The notes: generated by a model from the sequence alone, not told the origin. A stretch of DNA of 46,986 nucleotides from an uncultured Actinomycetes bacterium (GCA_900315165.1 OMXZ01000011.1:1-46986), one strand, 5' to 3'. Positions 25,192-35,003 are shown, counted from the stretch's first letter. Program-made: numbers and translations.

Positions 25192-27429
25192 ATGGCAGAT
25201 AAGACGTACATTGCCCTTGCCGGCAACCCCAACTGCGGCAAGACGACGCTCTTCAACGAGCTGACGGGCTCCAACGGCTACGTCGGCAACTGGCCGGGCG
25301 TCACGGTGGAAAAGAAGCAGGCGCCCTGGCGCTCCGACAAGGATGTCGAGTTCGTCGACCTCCCCGGCATCTATTCCCTCTCTCCCTATAGCCCCGAGGA
25401 GGTTGTCTCGCGCGACTACCTCGTCGACGACCGCCCCGACGCCACGATCGACCTGATCGACGTGACCAACCTGGAGCGCAACCTCTACCTCACCACGCAG
25501 ATCCTCGAGGCCGGCCGTCCCGTGGTCGTGGGCCTCAACATGTGCGACCTGCTGGAGGAGCGCGGTGACAAGATCGACACCAAGAAGCTCTCCGCCAAGC
25601 TGGGCGTCCCCGTCATCGAGGTGTCCGCCCTGCACAACAAGAACCTCGACGAGCTCGTCAAGCGCGCCATCGCCGACGGCCAGAAGAACAAGGTCGCGAC
25701 CGGCGTCAAGTGCTTCACGCCCGAGGTCGAGGAGGCGCTGACCAAGATCGCCAACGTGATCTCTGCCAAGTGCGACAAGAACCTCGTCCGTTGGTTCTCC
25801 ATCAAGGTCTTCGAGCGCGACGCCGAGGCCATCCGTCCGCTCGGCCTCACCAAGGACGAGCTCACGGCCCTCGAGCCCTTCATCGCCAAGGTCGAGAAGG
25901 AGCGCGACGACGACGCCGAGTCCATCATCACCTCCGATCGCTACGAATGGATCGCCGACGTGATGGCCGAGTGCGTGGTCAAGGCCCCCAAGAAGCTCAC
26001 CACCACCGAGAAGATCGACAAGATCGTCACCAACCGCGTCCTCGGCCTGCCCATCTTCTTCCTCGTGATGTGGGTCGTCTACTACTTCGCCGTCACCATC
26101 GGCACGGGCCCGATCACCGACTGGGCTAACGACGGCCTGATGGGCGAGGGCTGGGACTACTTCGGCACCTTCGTCCCTGGCTTGTATGGCCTCTGCGCAC
26201 AGGGCCTCGCGGCGGTCGGCGCCAGCGAGTTCACCACGAGCCTGATCCTCGACGGCATCGTCTCCGGCGTCGGCGCCATCATCGGCTTTGTCCCGCAGAT
26301 GATCGTCCTCTTCCTCATGCTCTGCTTCCTCGAGGACTGCGGCTACATGGCCCGCGTCGCCTTCGTCATGGACCGCGTCTTCCGCAAGTTCGGCCTGTCC
26401 GGCAAGTCCTTCATCCCCATGCTGATCAGCTCCGGCTGCGGCGTCCCCGGCGTCATGTCCACCAAGACGATCGAGAACGAGCGCGACCGCCGCATGACCA
26501 CCATGATCACCACCTTCATCCCCTGCGGCGCCAAGATGCCGATCATCGCCCTGCTCATGGGCGCCCTCATCGGCGGCACCGACGCCAGCTGGATCTCGCC
26601 GCTCTTCTACTTCCTGGGCGTCTTTGCCGTGATCATCTCGGCCATCATGCTCAAGAAGACCAAGCTCTTCGAGGGCGACCCCGCCCCCTTCGTTATGGAG
26701 ATGCCCGACTACCACTTCCCCAGCTTCCGCTCCTGGATGCTGCACGTGTGGGAGCGCATCCGCAGCTACATCGTCAAGGCCGGTACGATCATCTTCGCGT
26801 CCTCTGCCCTGGTTTGGTTCCTCTCCAACTTCGGCGTCTACCCCGGCACGAGCTTCGGCTGGCTGCCCGCGACCTCCGCTGGCGCTGAGGACTTCCTCGA
26901 CTACTCGCTGCTTGCCGGCCTCGGCAACGCGATCGCCTGGATCTTCGCCCCGCTCGGCTTCGCCAGCTGGCGCGCCGCTGCCATGACCGTCACGGGCCTC
27001 ATCGCCAAGGAGAACGTCGTCGCGACCTTCGCCAGCCTGTCCGCCCTGGGCGAGGCCACCGAGGAGGACCCGGCCATGTGGCAGTCCTTCGCCGCCATGT
27101 TCGGTGGCAACTACGGCCCGATGCTCGCCTTCGTCGCCTTCAACCTGCTGTGCGCCCCCTGCTTCGCGGCCATGGGCACCATCCGCAAGCAGATGGACGA
27201 CCCCAAGTGGTTCTGGGCTGCCATCGGCTATGAGTGCGGCTTCGGCTGGGTTGTGGGCCTCATGATCTACAACTTCTACGAGCTCGCCGTGAACGGTACC
27301 TTCACCTTCTGGACGGTCCTCGCGTTCGTCGCCGCGGCGCTGCTGCTCTTCCAGATCTTCCGCCCGATGCCCAAACACGAGCACAAGGACGATAAGATCC
27401 TGACCAACCTCGCCGACGAGGTGGCCTAG
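25192..27429 (+). CDS. feoB: ferrous iron transporter FeoB
   Basis: 745 residues, full length. The cytosolic G domain comes first: GNPNCGKTTLFNELTG (G1), the switch region GVTVEKK, DLPGIYSL (G3), NMCD (G4), and VSALHNKNLDEL near G5. After the helical insertion domain come the FeoB membrane repeats, each with a Gate motif: MARVAFVMDR, FIPMLISSGCGVPGVM, FIPCGAKMPIIAL and, near the end, GLIAKENVVATFA. It imports Fe(II) across the membrane. AAGAAAGG precedes the ATG. It ends 9 bases before a long terminator. Confidence 0.97.
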   Translation: MADKTYIALAGNPNCGKTTLFNELTGSNGYVGNWPGVTVEKKQAPWRSDKDVEFVDLPGIYSLSPYSPEEVVSRDYLVDDRPDATIDLIDVTNLERNLYLTTQILEAGRPVVVGLNMCDLLEERGDKIDTKKLSAKLGVPVIEVSALHNKNLDELVKRAIADGQKNKVATGVKCFTPEVEEALTKIANVISAKCDKNLVRWFSIKVFERDAEAIRPLGLTKDELTALEPFIAKVEKERDDDAESIITSDRYEWIADVMAECVVKAPKKLTTTEKIDKIVTNRVLGLPIFFLVMWVVYYFAVTIGTGPITDWANDGLMGEGWDYFGTFVPGLYGLCAQGLAAVGASEFTTSLILDGIVSGVGAIIGFVPQMIVLFLMLCFLEDCGYMARVAFVMDRVFRKFGLSGKSFIPMLISSGCGVPGVMSTKTIENERDRRMTTMITTFIPCGAKMPIIALLMGALIGGTDASWISPLFYFLGVFAVIISAIMLKKTKLFEGDPAPFVMEMPDYHFPSFRSWMLHVWERIRSYIVKAGTIIFASSALVWFLSNFGVYPGTSFGWLPATSAGAEDFLDYSLLAGLGNAIAWIFAPLGFASWRAAAMTVTGLIAKENVVATFASLSALGEATEEDPAMWQSFAAMFGGNYGPMLAFVAFNLLCAPCFAAMGTIRKQMDDPKWFWAAIGYECGFGWVVGLMIYNFYELAVNGTFTFWTVLAFVAAALLLFQIFRPMPKHEHKDDKILTNLADEVA

Positions 27430-27438
27430 CAGGTCCGG

Positions 27439-27515
27439 GCCCGGCACTCGTCCTCGCGCATCCGGCATTCCCTTCCTTTCCTCGGATGCGCGCGGGCGGG
27501 TGTCGGGCTTTTTTT
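27439..27515 (+). terminator. long Rho-independent terminator after feoB
   Basis: An extended stem pairs GCCCGGCAC (27439-27447) with the TGTCGGGC end (27501-27508), through an inner perfect 9-bp stem GCGCATCCG (27456-27464)/CGGATGCGC (27483-27491), and is followed by seven T residues. It closes the feo operon. Confidence 0.9.
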
Positions 27516-27576
27516 CCATAGGTAGTAAGGGGCGGATGCCGCAGAAGGCGTTCGCCCCATCGCGAAAGGAGCGATT

Positions 27577-27879
27577 ATGAGCTGGAAGAACTTCTGGATC
27601 TTTGCGGGCGGCGTGGCCGCGGCGGGTGCCGTGAGCGCGGCGACCCAGAGCAAGGGCGTGCACGACGGCCTGGTCAAGGCGACCGCTGCCTGCATGCGTG
27701 CGGGCGATGCCGTGTCCTCCGCCACCCAGAGCGTGATCGACGGCGCCAACGACCTCAACGCCGAGGCCCGTCGCCAGACCAAGATCGATGCCGCCGTCAA
27801 GGAGCGCCTGGCCGAGGTGGAGGCCGACATCCGCGCCGAGGTGGAAAAGAAGGTCGACGCTGAGGGCGCGGCCGAGTAA
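27577..27879 (+). CDS. DUF6110-type small membrane-anchored protein
   Basis: 100 residues. The start MSWKNFWIFAGGVAAAGAVS is a Gly/Ala-rich N-terminal membrane helix; the remainder is a helical, increasingly charged tail (AEARRQTKIDAAVKERLAEV, then EADIRAEVEKK). It fits DUF6110, small proteins found before heavy-metal P-type ATPases. AAAGGAG lies upstream, and the ATPase gene starts two bases after the stop. By analogy with mycobacterial PacL proteins, which carry a transmembrane segment and accompany P-type efflux ATPases, it may organise or feed the pump. That role is inference. Confidence 0.7.
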   Translation: MSWKNFWIFAGGVAAAGAVSAATQSKGVHDGLVKATAACMRAGDAVSSATQSVIDGANDLNAEARRQTKIDAAVKERLAEVEADIRAEVEKKVDAEGAAE

Positions 27880-27881
27880 GC

Positions 27882-30002
27882 ATGCGCTACACCATCGTCT
27901 CCGATATACCTGGCCGCCTGCGCCTGCGGTGCGGCACGGCGCTGATCGACGAGGAAGAGGCCTACGGCATCGCCCACGTCCTGATGGACGTGCCGGGCGT
28001 GCGCTCGGCCGAGGTCCATACGGCCAACGGCTCCATCCTCATCGCAGGCGACCCCGCCATGCGCGAGCAGGCGCTTGCCGCGGTTGACGGCCTCGACGTG
28101 CTCCATCTGCCGCGCGGCGCCGAGGATAGCGACCTCTCGCTGACCAAGGCAGACAACGATTTTGCGCTCAGACTGAGCACGCTCGTTGTCTGGAGGCTGC
28201 TGCGCAAGCTCGCCCTCCCGCTGCCCCTGCGCTATGCCTGGACGGTCGTTCGCGCCGTTCCGCGCATACTTCTAGGCGTGCGGCACCTTTTTGCGGGCGA
28301 GCTCACCGTCGAGGTGCTCGACGCCGCGGCGGTCACGGCATCGTTGCTGCGTGGCGCCTTCAGCGATGCGAGTTCCGTGCTCTTCCTGCTGCAGATTTCC
28401 GACATCCTCCAGGATCATGTCCAGCGCCGTGCCCGTCTCGCCCTCGCGGAGGGCATGGTCGAGCGCGCAGAAACGGTCTGGCAGGTCGTCGACGGGCAGG
28501 ATGTGCGGATCGCCCTTGCCGATGTGCGCGAGGGCATCGTCCTGCACATGCACTCCGGTCAGGTCTTGCCGGTGGACGGCATGATCGTTGCCGGCGCGGG
28601 CGAGTTTAACGAGGCCACGATGACGGGCGAGTCCCGTCCCGTGCACAAGGGGGAGGGCCTCACGGTCTACGCGGGAACCGCCCTTGAGGATGGCGACGTC
28701 CAGATTGAGGTGACGGCCCGTCCCGGCCGTGCCCGTATCGACGAGATCGTCTCGATGGTGCAGGACTCCTCCGAGCTCAAGGCGGCCAGCCAGAGCCGGG
28801 CCGAGCATCTCGCGGACGCCCTGGTGCCCTGGAGCTTCGCCGCCTTCTTCGGCGTGCTCGCCGTGACGCGCAACGTTCAGCGGGCCCTGGCCGTCCTCAT
28901 GGTCGACTACTCCTGCGCGATCAAGATCTCGACGCCCGTCGCCGTGATGAGCGCGATGAAGGAGGGCGTCGACCGCGACATTGTGATCAAGGGCGGCAAA
29001 TACCTCGAGGCCTTCGCCGACGCGGACACGATCGTCTTCGACAAGACGGGCACGCTCACCGTGGCGGCTCCGCGGGTCGAGAAGATCCTGCTCTTCGCCG
29101 ACATCGACGAGGAGACGGTCCTGCGTTACGCCGCCTGCATCGAGGAGCACTATCCCCATAGCGTGGCCCGCGCCATTGTCAACGCCGCCCGCGAGCGCGG
29201 TCTCCACCACGAGGACGAGCTGCACGCCGACGTCCGCTATATCGTGGCCCACGGCATCTCGACCGAGATAGAGGGCAAGCATGCCGTGATTGGTTCGTCT
29301 CATTTCGTCTTCGAGGACGAGGGGGTCGAGCGGCCGGCCGATATGGATGCGCGGATCAAGCGTGAGGCGCCGACTGCCTCGCATATCTACCTGGCGGTGG
29401 ATGGCAGGCTTGTGGCCGTGGTCTGTGTGGGCGACCCCATACGGCCCGAGGCTGCGGGGGCGATCGCCCGTTTGCGCGAGCTGGGTATCGGGCATGTCGT
29501 GATGCTCACAGGCGACTCCAAGCACGCGGCGCTCGCCGTGGCGGGGGAGCTCGGGGTCGATACCTGCTTCTACCAGGTCCTTCCCGAGGACAAGAGCTCC
29601 TACGTCCAGCGGCTGCGCGACGAGGGCCATACCGTGATCATGGTGGGCGACGGCATCAACGACTCGCCAGCGCTCGCCGCGGCCAACGTGTCAGTCGCCT
29701 TGTCCGATGCGAGTGACATCGCCCGTGCGGTGGCCGATGTGTCCGTGCGCGAAGCCACGCTCGAGTCGCTCGTGACGATGCGCATCCTGTCGCAGCGGCT
29801 GATGCGGCGCATCCAGCGCAAGTATCGCTTCATCGTCGGCTTCAACTCGGCGCTGATCGCGCTCGGCGTGGCCCAGGTCATCACGATCACCACGGCCGCC
29901 CTTGCACACAACGCCTCGACCATCGCCATCGCGGCGCACAACACCACGCCGCTTCTGCCTGCGGGGGCGGACCTTACGAAATCGACTGACAACCCGCGCT
30001 GA
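27882..30002 (+). CDS. P1B-type heavy-metal-transporting ATPase
   Basis: 706 residues. The N-terminal about 70 residues form an HMA-like domain (IPGRLRLRCG, VRSAEVHTANGSILI) without a CXXC pair. The actuator loop has MTGESRPVHKGEG; the phosphorylation motif DKTGTLTV has its Asp at about 387; MLTGDSKHAA and MVGDGINDSPALAAANVSVA complete the catalytic domain. The transport-site motif is DYSCAIKIS at about 343-351, with Cys-Ala in place of the CPC of copper pumps, suggesting a metal such as Mn, Zn or Fe, as in CtpC-like ATPases. It probably exports the metal. It is coupled to DUF6110 with a two-base gap, and lies just after the feo operon terminator. Confidence 0.9.
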   Translation: MRYTIVSDIPGRLRLRCGTALIDEEEAYGIAHVLMDVPGVRSAEVHTANGSILIAGDPAMREQALAAVDGLDVLHLPRGAEDSDLSLTKADNDFALRLSTLVVWRLLRKLALPLPLRYAWTVVRAVPRILLGVRHLFAGELTVEVLDAAAVTASLLRGAFSDASSVLFLLQISDILQDHVQRRARLALAEGMVERAETVWQVVDGQDVRIALADVREGIVLHMHSGQVLPVDGMIVAGAGEFNEATMTGESRPVHKGEGLTVYAGTALEDGDVQIEVTARPGRARIDEIVSMVQDSSELKAASQSRAEHLADALVPWSFAAFFGVLAVTRNVQRALAVLMVDYSCAIKISTPVAVMSAMKEGVDRDIVIKGGKYLEAFADADTIVFDKTGTLTVAAPRVEKILLFADIDEETVLRYAACIEEHYPHSVARAIVNAARERGLHHEDELHADVRYIVAHGISTEIEGKHAVIGSSHFVFEDEGVERPADMDARIKREAPTASHIYLAVDGRLVAVVCVGDPIRPEAAGAIARLRELGIGHVVMLTGDSKHAALAVAGELGVDTCFYQVLPEDKSSYVQRLRDEGHTVIMVGDGINDSPALAAANVSVALSDASDIARAVADVSVREATLESLVTMRILSQRLMRRIQRKYRFIVGFNSALIALGVAQVITITTAALAHNASTIAIAAHNTTPLLPAGADLTKSTDNPR

Positions 30003-30056
30003 GCACTATTCGCGCTGAGCAATACTCACATGTGCAACGCCCAAAGGAGGACCGTC

Positions 30057-30146
30057 ATGCTCAACAACCACAAGTTCTGGGCCTTCGCGACGCTTTTCTG
30101 CATGGCCATGACTCTGGCTTCCGGCTTCGGTATGACCGAGAAATAA
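30057..30146 (+). CDS. 29-residue hydrophobic small protein
   Basis: MLNNHKFWAFATLFCMAMTL then ASGFGMTEK: one short hydrophobic helix with a charged start. It is preceded by AAAGGAGG, a stronger ribosome binding site than most large genes here, and lies two bases before the next start, which itself lacks a good site, so translation may be coupled. It resembles half of the small DUF6219-type membrane proteins; this comparison is from memory and weak. Confidence 0.5.
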   Translation: MLNNHKFWAFATLFCMAMTLASGFGMTEK

Positions 30147-30148
30147 CC

Positions 30149-31804
30149 ATGATGCGGAACAAGAAAGTGCAGACACGACCCCTTGCGATTGTCACGGCTG
30201 TCTTGGCAATCTGCTTGGGGGCCGGGCTTTGCTTTGGCGGCACGGGTGTCGCCGAGGAACGTTCGCTTGCCGACCGTGCGATTGCGGCAGAGCAAAAGAG
30301 CGAGACGGTCACGGTTGCTACCCAGGCCGATGGCGCGGTCGAGGAGGTGCGCGACGCGGTGACACTTGCCAATCCTGACAAGCAGGACGTGCTGCTCGAT
30401 GTATCTGATCTCGCAGACCCGGTCAGTAGCGATCAAAATGCGACCTTCGAGCGGGAGGGCAACCGCGTCTACTGGAAGACTTCCGGCGAGGATGTCTCTT
30501 ACCAGGGCACGGCTGATGAGGCCGACCTGCCCTTCTCGATCGAGGTGACCTATCAGCTCGATGACAAGTCCATTGACCCGGACAAACTTGCAGGAAAGTC
30601 AGGCCATATCGCCATTCGTTATGACTATCGCAACCTGACGGCGGTCGATGGCAAGCCGCCCATCCCGCTCGTGGCGCTGACCGCGCTCGTGCTTGATGAT
30701 GATGTGTTCGCCAATGTCGAAACGACCAATGCGCGCGTGATCGATATGGGCGACACGACTATGGTGGCGGGCTATGCCGCCCCCGGCCTGCAGGAGTATC
30801 TGGATATCGATGGCCTGGGCGACGCGAGGGACGAGAACGGTGCAGGTAACGATTCCGATGGCGACTTCGCCATCCCCGAATACGTGGAAATCGAGGCGGA
30901 TGTGACCGAGTTCAAGCTCGACTCGTCTCTCACGGTGGTCTCGAGCGATCTGCTCGACGGGGAGGCGATTGAGTTCGATACGTCAGATCTCGACGATTCG
31001 ATGACCGCGTTGTCCGATGGGATGGACCAACTTGTCTCAGGTTCGCAGGAGCTATCCGGTGGGGCCGGGCAGCTGTCGGAGGGTGCCGCTGCCCTTGCGA
31101 CAGGCGCCGGGGATGCTGCGACGGGAGCGGAGGCACTTGCCCAGGCCATCGGCATGTATGCGGATGGTGTCGCCCAGGCGAGCACGGGCGCCGCACAGCT
31201 CTATGACGGGTTGACGGCGCAGGCGCAGGAGTATGGCGCTGCGGGCGAGCAGGCCACTGCTGCTGTGACTGAGGCACAAACGGCCTACGAAGCGGCGCTC
31301 GCCGCGGTTGCGGATGGGCCAGGGCAGCCGACCGAAGATGAGATTGCCGCGCTGAAAACTGCCGTGGACCAGCTGAAAAAGGCAGCTGCAGCACAGGCGA
31401 GCGCCCGGGGGGCATCCCAGGCACTCGCCGGAGCAGCGGAGAGCGCAAAGCCGCTGTCCGACGGTCTCGCGTCCCTCGACGCGAGCAGCGGCCAGATCAA
31501 GGTCGGCGCGTCAAACCTGAGCTCAGGCTTGGGCACGCTCTCGGACTCGACGGAGGCGCTCGCGTCCGGCGCGTCGCAGGTGGCGTCCGGCACCTCACAG
31601 CTATCCAGCGGCATCTCCCAATACAACGAGCAGGGCATTCAGGAATTGGTCGGCTACTACGAAAACGACCTGCTCGGTCTGCGCGACCGCCTGCATAACC
31701 TGACACAGGCGGGCAAAGACTACGACACCTTCAGCGGCCTTGCGGAGGGTACCGAGGGATCCGTGCGGTTCCTTTTCGAGGTCGCAGCCATCGGTATGGA
31801 GTGA
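30149..31804 (+). CDS. secreted or membrane-anchored heptad-repeat (xxxLxxG) protein, YhgE/Pip-like
   Basis: 551 residues. An N-terminal hydrophobic segment (RPLAIVTAVLAICLGAGLCF) is a signal or anchor. A beta-rich region follows to about 270. From there the sequence is a helical repeat with L-x-x-G every seven residues (DGMDQLVSGSQELSGGAGQL, LSEGAAALATGAGDA; later ASLDASSGQIKVGASNLSSG). Such repeats are found in YhgE/Pip and related export-associated proteins. It probably works outside the membrane with the ABC ATPase and FtsX permease encoded just downstream: it overlaps the next gene's leader and the three form one operon. The C-terminus lacks the membrane domain of full YhgE. The start at 30149 (or 30152) is weakly supported. 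Confidence 0.75.
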   Translation: MMRNKKVQTRPLAIVTAVLAICLGAGLCFGGTGVAEERSLADRAIAAEQKSETVTVATQADGAVEEVRDAVTLANPDKQDVLLDVSDLADPVSSDQNATFEREGNRVYWKTSGEDVSYQGTADEADLPFSIEVTYQLDDKSIDPDKLAGKSGHIAIRYDYRNLTAVDGKPPIPLVALTALVLDDDVFANVETTNARVIDMGDTTMVAGYAAPGLQEYLDIDGLGDARDENGAGNDSDGDFAIPEYVEIEADVTEFKLDSSLTVVSSDLLDGEAIEFDTSDLDDSMTALSDGMDQLVSGSQELSGGAGQLSEGAAALATGAGDAATGAEALAQAIGMYADGVAQASTGAAQLYDGLTAQAQEYGAAGEQATAAVTEAQTAYEAALAAVADGPGQPTEDEIAALKTAVDQLKKAAAAQASARGASQALAGAAESAKPLSDGLASLDASSGQIKVGASNLSSGLGTLSDSTEALASGASQVASGTSQLSSGISQYNEQGIQELVGYYENDLLGLRDRLHNLTQAGKDYDTFSGLAEGTEGSVRFLFEVAAIGME

Positions 31805-31806
31805 CG

Positions 31807-32520
31807 ATGCAAGCGACAGATTCGTATGTGGATATCAGCAAGCTCTACAAGGCGTACGGCCAGGGCGACGTGCGCGTCGATGTCCTGAACGGGATCGACG
31901 TTGCGGTCGAGCGCGGTGAGATGTGCGTGCTGCTGGGTCCTTCCGGCTCGGGGAAGTCGACCTTTCTGAACCTGCTGGGCGGTCTCGAGGCCGCCGACCA
32001 CGGGAGCATCCGCGTGAACGGGACAGACATCTGCCAGCTCGCGGGGCGCGACCTGGTCGACTATCGCCGACGTGAGCTGGGATTTGTATTTCAGTTCTAT
32101 AACCTCCTGCCCGATCTGACTATCCGGGAAAACGTCGAGGTTTGCGCCCACCTCGCGCAGGACCCGCTCGACGTGGATGACCTGCTCGACCGTCTCGGCA
32201 TCCTGGCGCAGGCGAAGAAATTCCCGCGTCAGGTCTCGGGCGGCCAGCAGCAGCGCTGTGCCATCGCCCGCGCGTTGGCGAAACGGCCCGGCCTGTTGCT
32301 GTGCGACGAGCCGACCGGCGCCCTCGACTACGAGACCTCGCTTGATATGCTGGGCGTACTCGAGCAGGTCAACGACGAGTTTGGCTGCACGATGGTCATT
32401 GTCACCCACAACGACGCGATTGCGCGGATGTCGCACCGCGTGCTGCGCCTGCGCGAGGGCCAGATTGTGAAAAACGAAGTCAACGAGTCGCGTGTCCACG
32501 CACGCGATCTCGTTTGGTAG
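31807..32520 (+). CDS. ABC transporter ATP-binding protein (MacB/LolD type)
   Basis: 237 residues. [18 protein letters not shown] is Walker [20 protein letters not shown] the Q loop, [15 protein letters not shown] the signature, [11 protein letters not shown] Walker B, and VIVTHN the switch His. The PTGALD sequence and overall layout are those of MacB/LolD ATPases that drive FtsX-type permeases. ATG 31807 is preferred because GGAG lies five bases upstream; a GTG at 31801 overlaps the preceding stop. The permease gene starts seven bases after the stop. Confidence 0.93.
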   Translation: MQATDSYVDISKLYKAYGQGDVRVDVLNGIDVAVERGEMCVLLGPSGSGKSTFLNLLGGLEAADHGSIRVNGTDICQLAGRDLVDYRRRELGFVFQFYNLLPDLTIRENVEVCAHLAQDPLDVDDLLDRLGILAQAKKFPRQVSGGQQQRCAIARALAKRPGLLLCDEPTGALDYETSLDMLGVLEQVNDEFGCTMVIVTHNDAIARMSHRVLRLREGQIVKNEVNESRVHARDLVW

Positions 32521-32526
32521 GCGCGC

Positions 32527-34890
32527 ATGACACCGCTGATGAGGCGCGTGCCGCGCCAGCTCAAGAATAACTTCGGCAAGTATCTCGGGATGTTTGCCCT
32601 CATCGCGTTTGCGGTGGCCTTTATTGCGGGCTGCCTCAACGGGGCATCCTCGATCAGTCGCCTGATGGACGAGCTTCCCGACAAATATCATCTCGAGGAC
32701 GGGCGCGTGATCGTGGCGAGCCCTTTGACCGATACGCAGATAGAGGCGGCGCAACAGGGTGAGTTCAGCTGGTACGACCGTCTGGCCCTCGCGGCATCAG
32801 GCGAGGATGCCGACTTGGATGACTACCGGCAGCTCAGCCTGTATCCGCTCTTTTCGCATGACGTGGTGGCGACAGTGCCGGACGACCCCATCGAGACCAG
32901 TCACGACATCACAATGCGCCTCTATACCATGCGCGACCAGATCGACCTGCCCGCCTTGCACGAGGGACGCCTGCCGGAGACTGCAAACGAGATCGCCATT
33001 GACCCGACCTTTGCGCGCAACCACGGGATCGACCCTGGCGATGAAATCGAGGTGGGGGAGAGGACCCTCACGGTCACGGGCATCGTATCGCTGCCCGACT
33101 ACACGACGCTTTTCCAGAAGAACACCGACTTCATCATGGACGACCTCACCTTCTGCGTGGGGGTCATGACGCAGGAGGGGTACGCGCGCTTCGACGACCT
33201 GGCCGAGACTTACACCTATGGCTACACGTTCGATGACCCCGACCTGACGCTGGCCGAGCGTACCGCTGCGGAACGCGACCTCGCGAAGGCGCTCCTGCTT
33301 GCCGATGCGAACGTGACCGACCTTATCGATATCGAGTCCAACCAGGGCTACAGCTTCGCTATCGACGACACCACACAGGACTCGGCCATGTACCGCACGT
33401 TTTTCTTCATCATCGTGGCCGTGATGGCATTTATCTTCGTCGTGATCACGGGCGCTACCATCGAGGAGGAGTCCCCGGTGATCGGCACCTTGCTCGCCTC
33501 GGGATATCGGCGTGGAGAGCTGCTGCGCCACTATCTGGTGCTGCCCATGCTCGTATCCGTGGTCGCGGTCATCGTGGGCACCGCCTGTCAGGGGGTCTTT
33601 ACCGCTTGGGCGCGCGACGCCTACTACAGCTCCTATAGCCTGCCACCGTTTGTCTTCCACGCCGACCGACGTGTCTTTGTGGAAACCACCTGTATCCCGG
33701 TCATCCTGCTCTTTGTGATCACCTTGGTCGGCCTGGCGCGCAAGCTCAAGTACACGCCCCTCGCCTTTCTGCGCCATGAGGCGACCAGGACCCGCCGCGG
33801 CAAAGGTGTCCGCCTGCCCCAGCGGCTGCCTTTCCTCACGAGGTTCCGTCTGCGCGTACTGCTCAACAACGTGGGGTCTATCGTCACGATATTCTTCGGC
33901 ATTTTCATCTCGGGGATCCTCCTGCTGATGGGTGTCGGCATGCTACCGCTGATACAGGATTTCACAGATGAGCTTGCGACATCCGTCCCGGCGGAACATA
34001 TCTATATGCTCAGAGGTGAACGTGAGCTGTCGGACGAAGACGCTGCCGCGGCAGACCAGGCGGAGAAGGTGGAGCTTGCGAGTCTCAAGACGAACCGCCT
34101 GTTTGGCGAGAAGCAGATCACGCTCACGGTCTACGGCATCGAGCCCAACAGCCGCTATTGGCGGGACGTGGATGTGTCGGGCGGGAATGTCGCGATCGGT
34201 GCGGGGCTCGCGCGCAAGGCGGGGCTCGATGTGGGCGACACGCTGCGTCTCTACGATCCGTATCACGACAAGCAGTACGAGACGATCGTCACAAGCATCG
34301 CGGGCAAACCGACGGACCTCAACGTATATATGGGGCGTGGTACGCTGAACGACCTGCTCGGCAACGATACCGATGCGTTCAACGGATGGGTATCGGACGA
34401 GGAGCTGCACTTCAGGGCGACAGACATCCAGAGCGATCTGACGCCTGCGGCTATGACCAAGATTGCCGAGCAGATGCAGGTTTCGATGGGCGATATCATG
34501 AGTGTGCTCACGCTGGCCGCCGTGGTCATCTTCGTGATCATGATGTACCTGCTCTCCAAGACCGTGATGGAGCGGAGTGCAAGGGCCATTTCGCAGCTAA
34601 AGGTATTCGGCTATCGGGACCGCGAGGTCAGCTCGATCTATGTGCACGCCATCACGGCGAGCGTAATCGTCGCGGTGCTGGTGAGCATACCGGTGCTGAT
34701 GCAATCCTTAAAGCCGCTGGTAGAGCTCATGATGATGGACTACGACATCGAGTTTGCCTTTGCGCTGCCTTGGTCTGTCTATCTGCGCTACGTGCTGCTG
34801 ACGGTGGGGTCGTACGCGGCAGTCGCGGTTGCCAACCATCTACATCTCAAACGGGTCCCCCTTGCCCTCGCTCTCAAAACGCAAGGATAG
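32527..34890 (+). CDS. FtsX-like ABC transporter permease
   Basis: 787 residues with the two-unit FtsX layout: an N-terminal helix (GMFALIAFAVAFIAGCL), a large extracellular domain (about 40-280), three helices around 290-410 (TFFFIIVAVMAFIFVVIT), a second anchor near 450 (SIVTIFFGIFISGILLLMGV), a second extracellular domain, and three C-terminal helices (VLTLAAVVIFVIMMYLLSKT onward). Such permeases do not necessarily move a substrate across the bilayer; many convert ATP hydrolysis into movement of extracytoplasmic lipids, peptides or enzymes. It partners with the ATPase just upstream and the heptad-repeat protein. Confidence 0.9.
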   Translation: MTPLMRRVPRQLKNNFGKYLGMFALIAFAVAFIAGCLNGASSISRLMDELPDKYHLEDGRVIVASPLTDTQIEAAQQGEFSWYDRLALAASGEDADLDDYRQLSLYPLFSHDVVATVPDDPIETSHDITMRLYTMRDQIDLPALHEGRLPETANEIAIDPTFARNHGIDPGDEIEVGERTLTVTGIVSLPDYTTLFQKNTDFIMDDLTFCVGVMTQEGYARFDDLAETYTYGYTFDDPDLTLAERTAAERDLAKALLLADANVTDLIDIESNQGYSFAIDDTTQDSAMYRTFFFIIVAVMAFIFVVITGATIEEESPVIGTLLASGYRRGELLRHYLVLPMLVSVVAVIVGTACQGVFTAWARDAYYSSYSLPPFVFHADRRVFVETTCIPVILLFVITLVGLARKLKYTPLAFLRHEATRTRRGKGVRLPQRLPFLTRFRLRVLLNNVGSIVTIFFGIFISGILLLMGVGMLPLIQDFTDELATSVPAEHIYMLRGERELSDEDAAAADQAEKVELASLKTNRLFGEKQITLTVYGIEPNSRYWRDVDVSGGNVAIGAGLARKAGLDVGDTLRLYDPYHDKQYETIVTSIAGKPTDLNVYMGRGTLNDLLGNDTDAFNGWVSDEELHFRATDIQSDLTPAAMTKIAEQMQVSMGDIMSVLTLAAVVIFVIMMYLLSKTVMERSARAISQLKVFGYRDREVSSIYVHAITASVIVAVLVSIPVLMQSLKPLVELMMMDYDIEFAFALPWSVYLRYVLLTVGSYAAVAVANHLHLKRVPLALALKTQG

Positions 34891-34974
34891 GGGCTTCTTT
34901 CAGCACTCTTGTCGGACCGACTTCGCCAGCCCCCTATGTGTCAGAAAATCCTACGAGATTTATCGAAAATTATG

Positions 34975-35003
34975 TTGACTTACGAAAGTTAGTGTTATAT
35001 AAC
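34975..35003 (+). promoter_or_regulatory. strong promoter with DtxR-like box
   Basis: TTGACT (34975-34980), a 17-bp spacer and TATAAC (34998-35003). The spacer and -10 contain GTTAGTGTTATATAAC (34988-35003), closely matching the GATTAGTGTTATC box in the feo promoter. The AT-rich surroundings resemble the dtxR-feo region, so iron control of the next gene is likely. Confidence 0.65.

Noticed and set aside
25060-27663. 867-codon open frame antisense to feoA/feoB
   Set aside because: It mirrors a clearly conserved FeoB gene; its repetitive His/Asp/Glu/Gly sequence is the usual antisense product of GC-rich codons.
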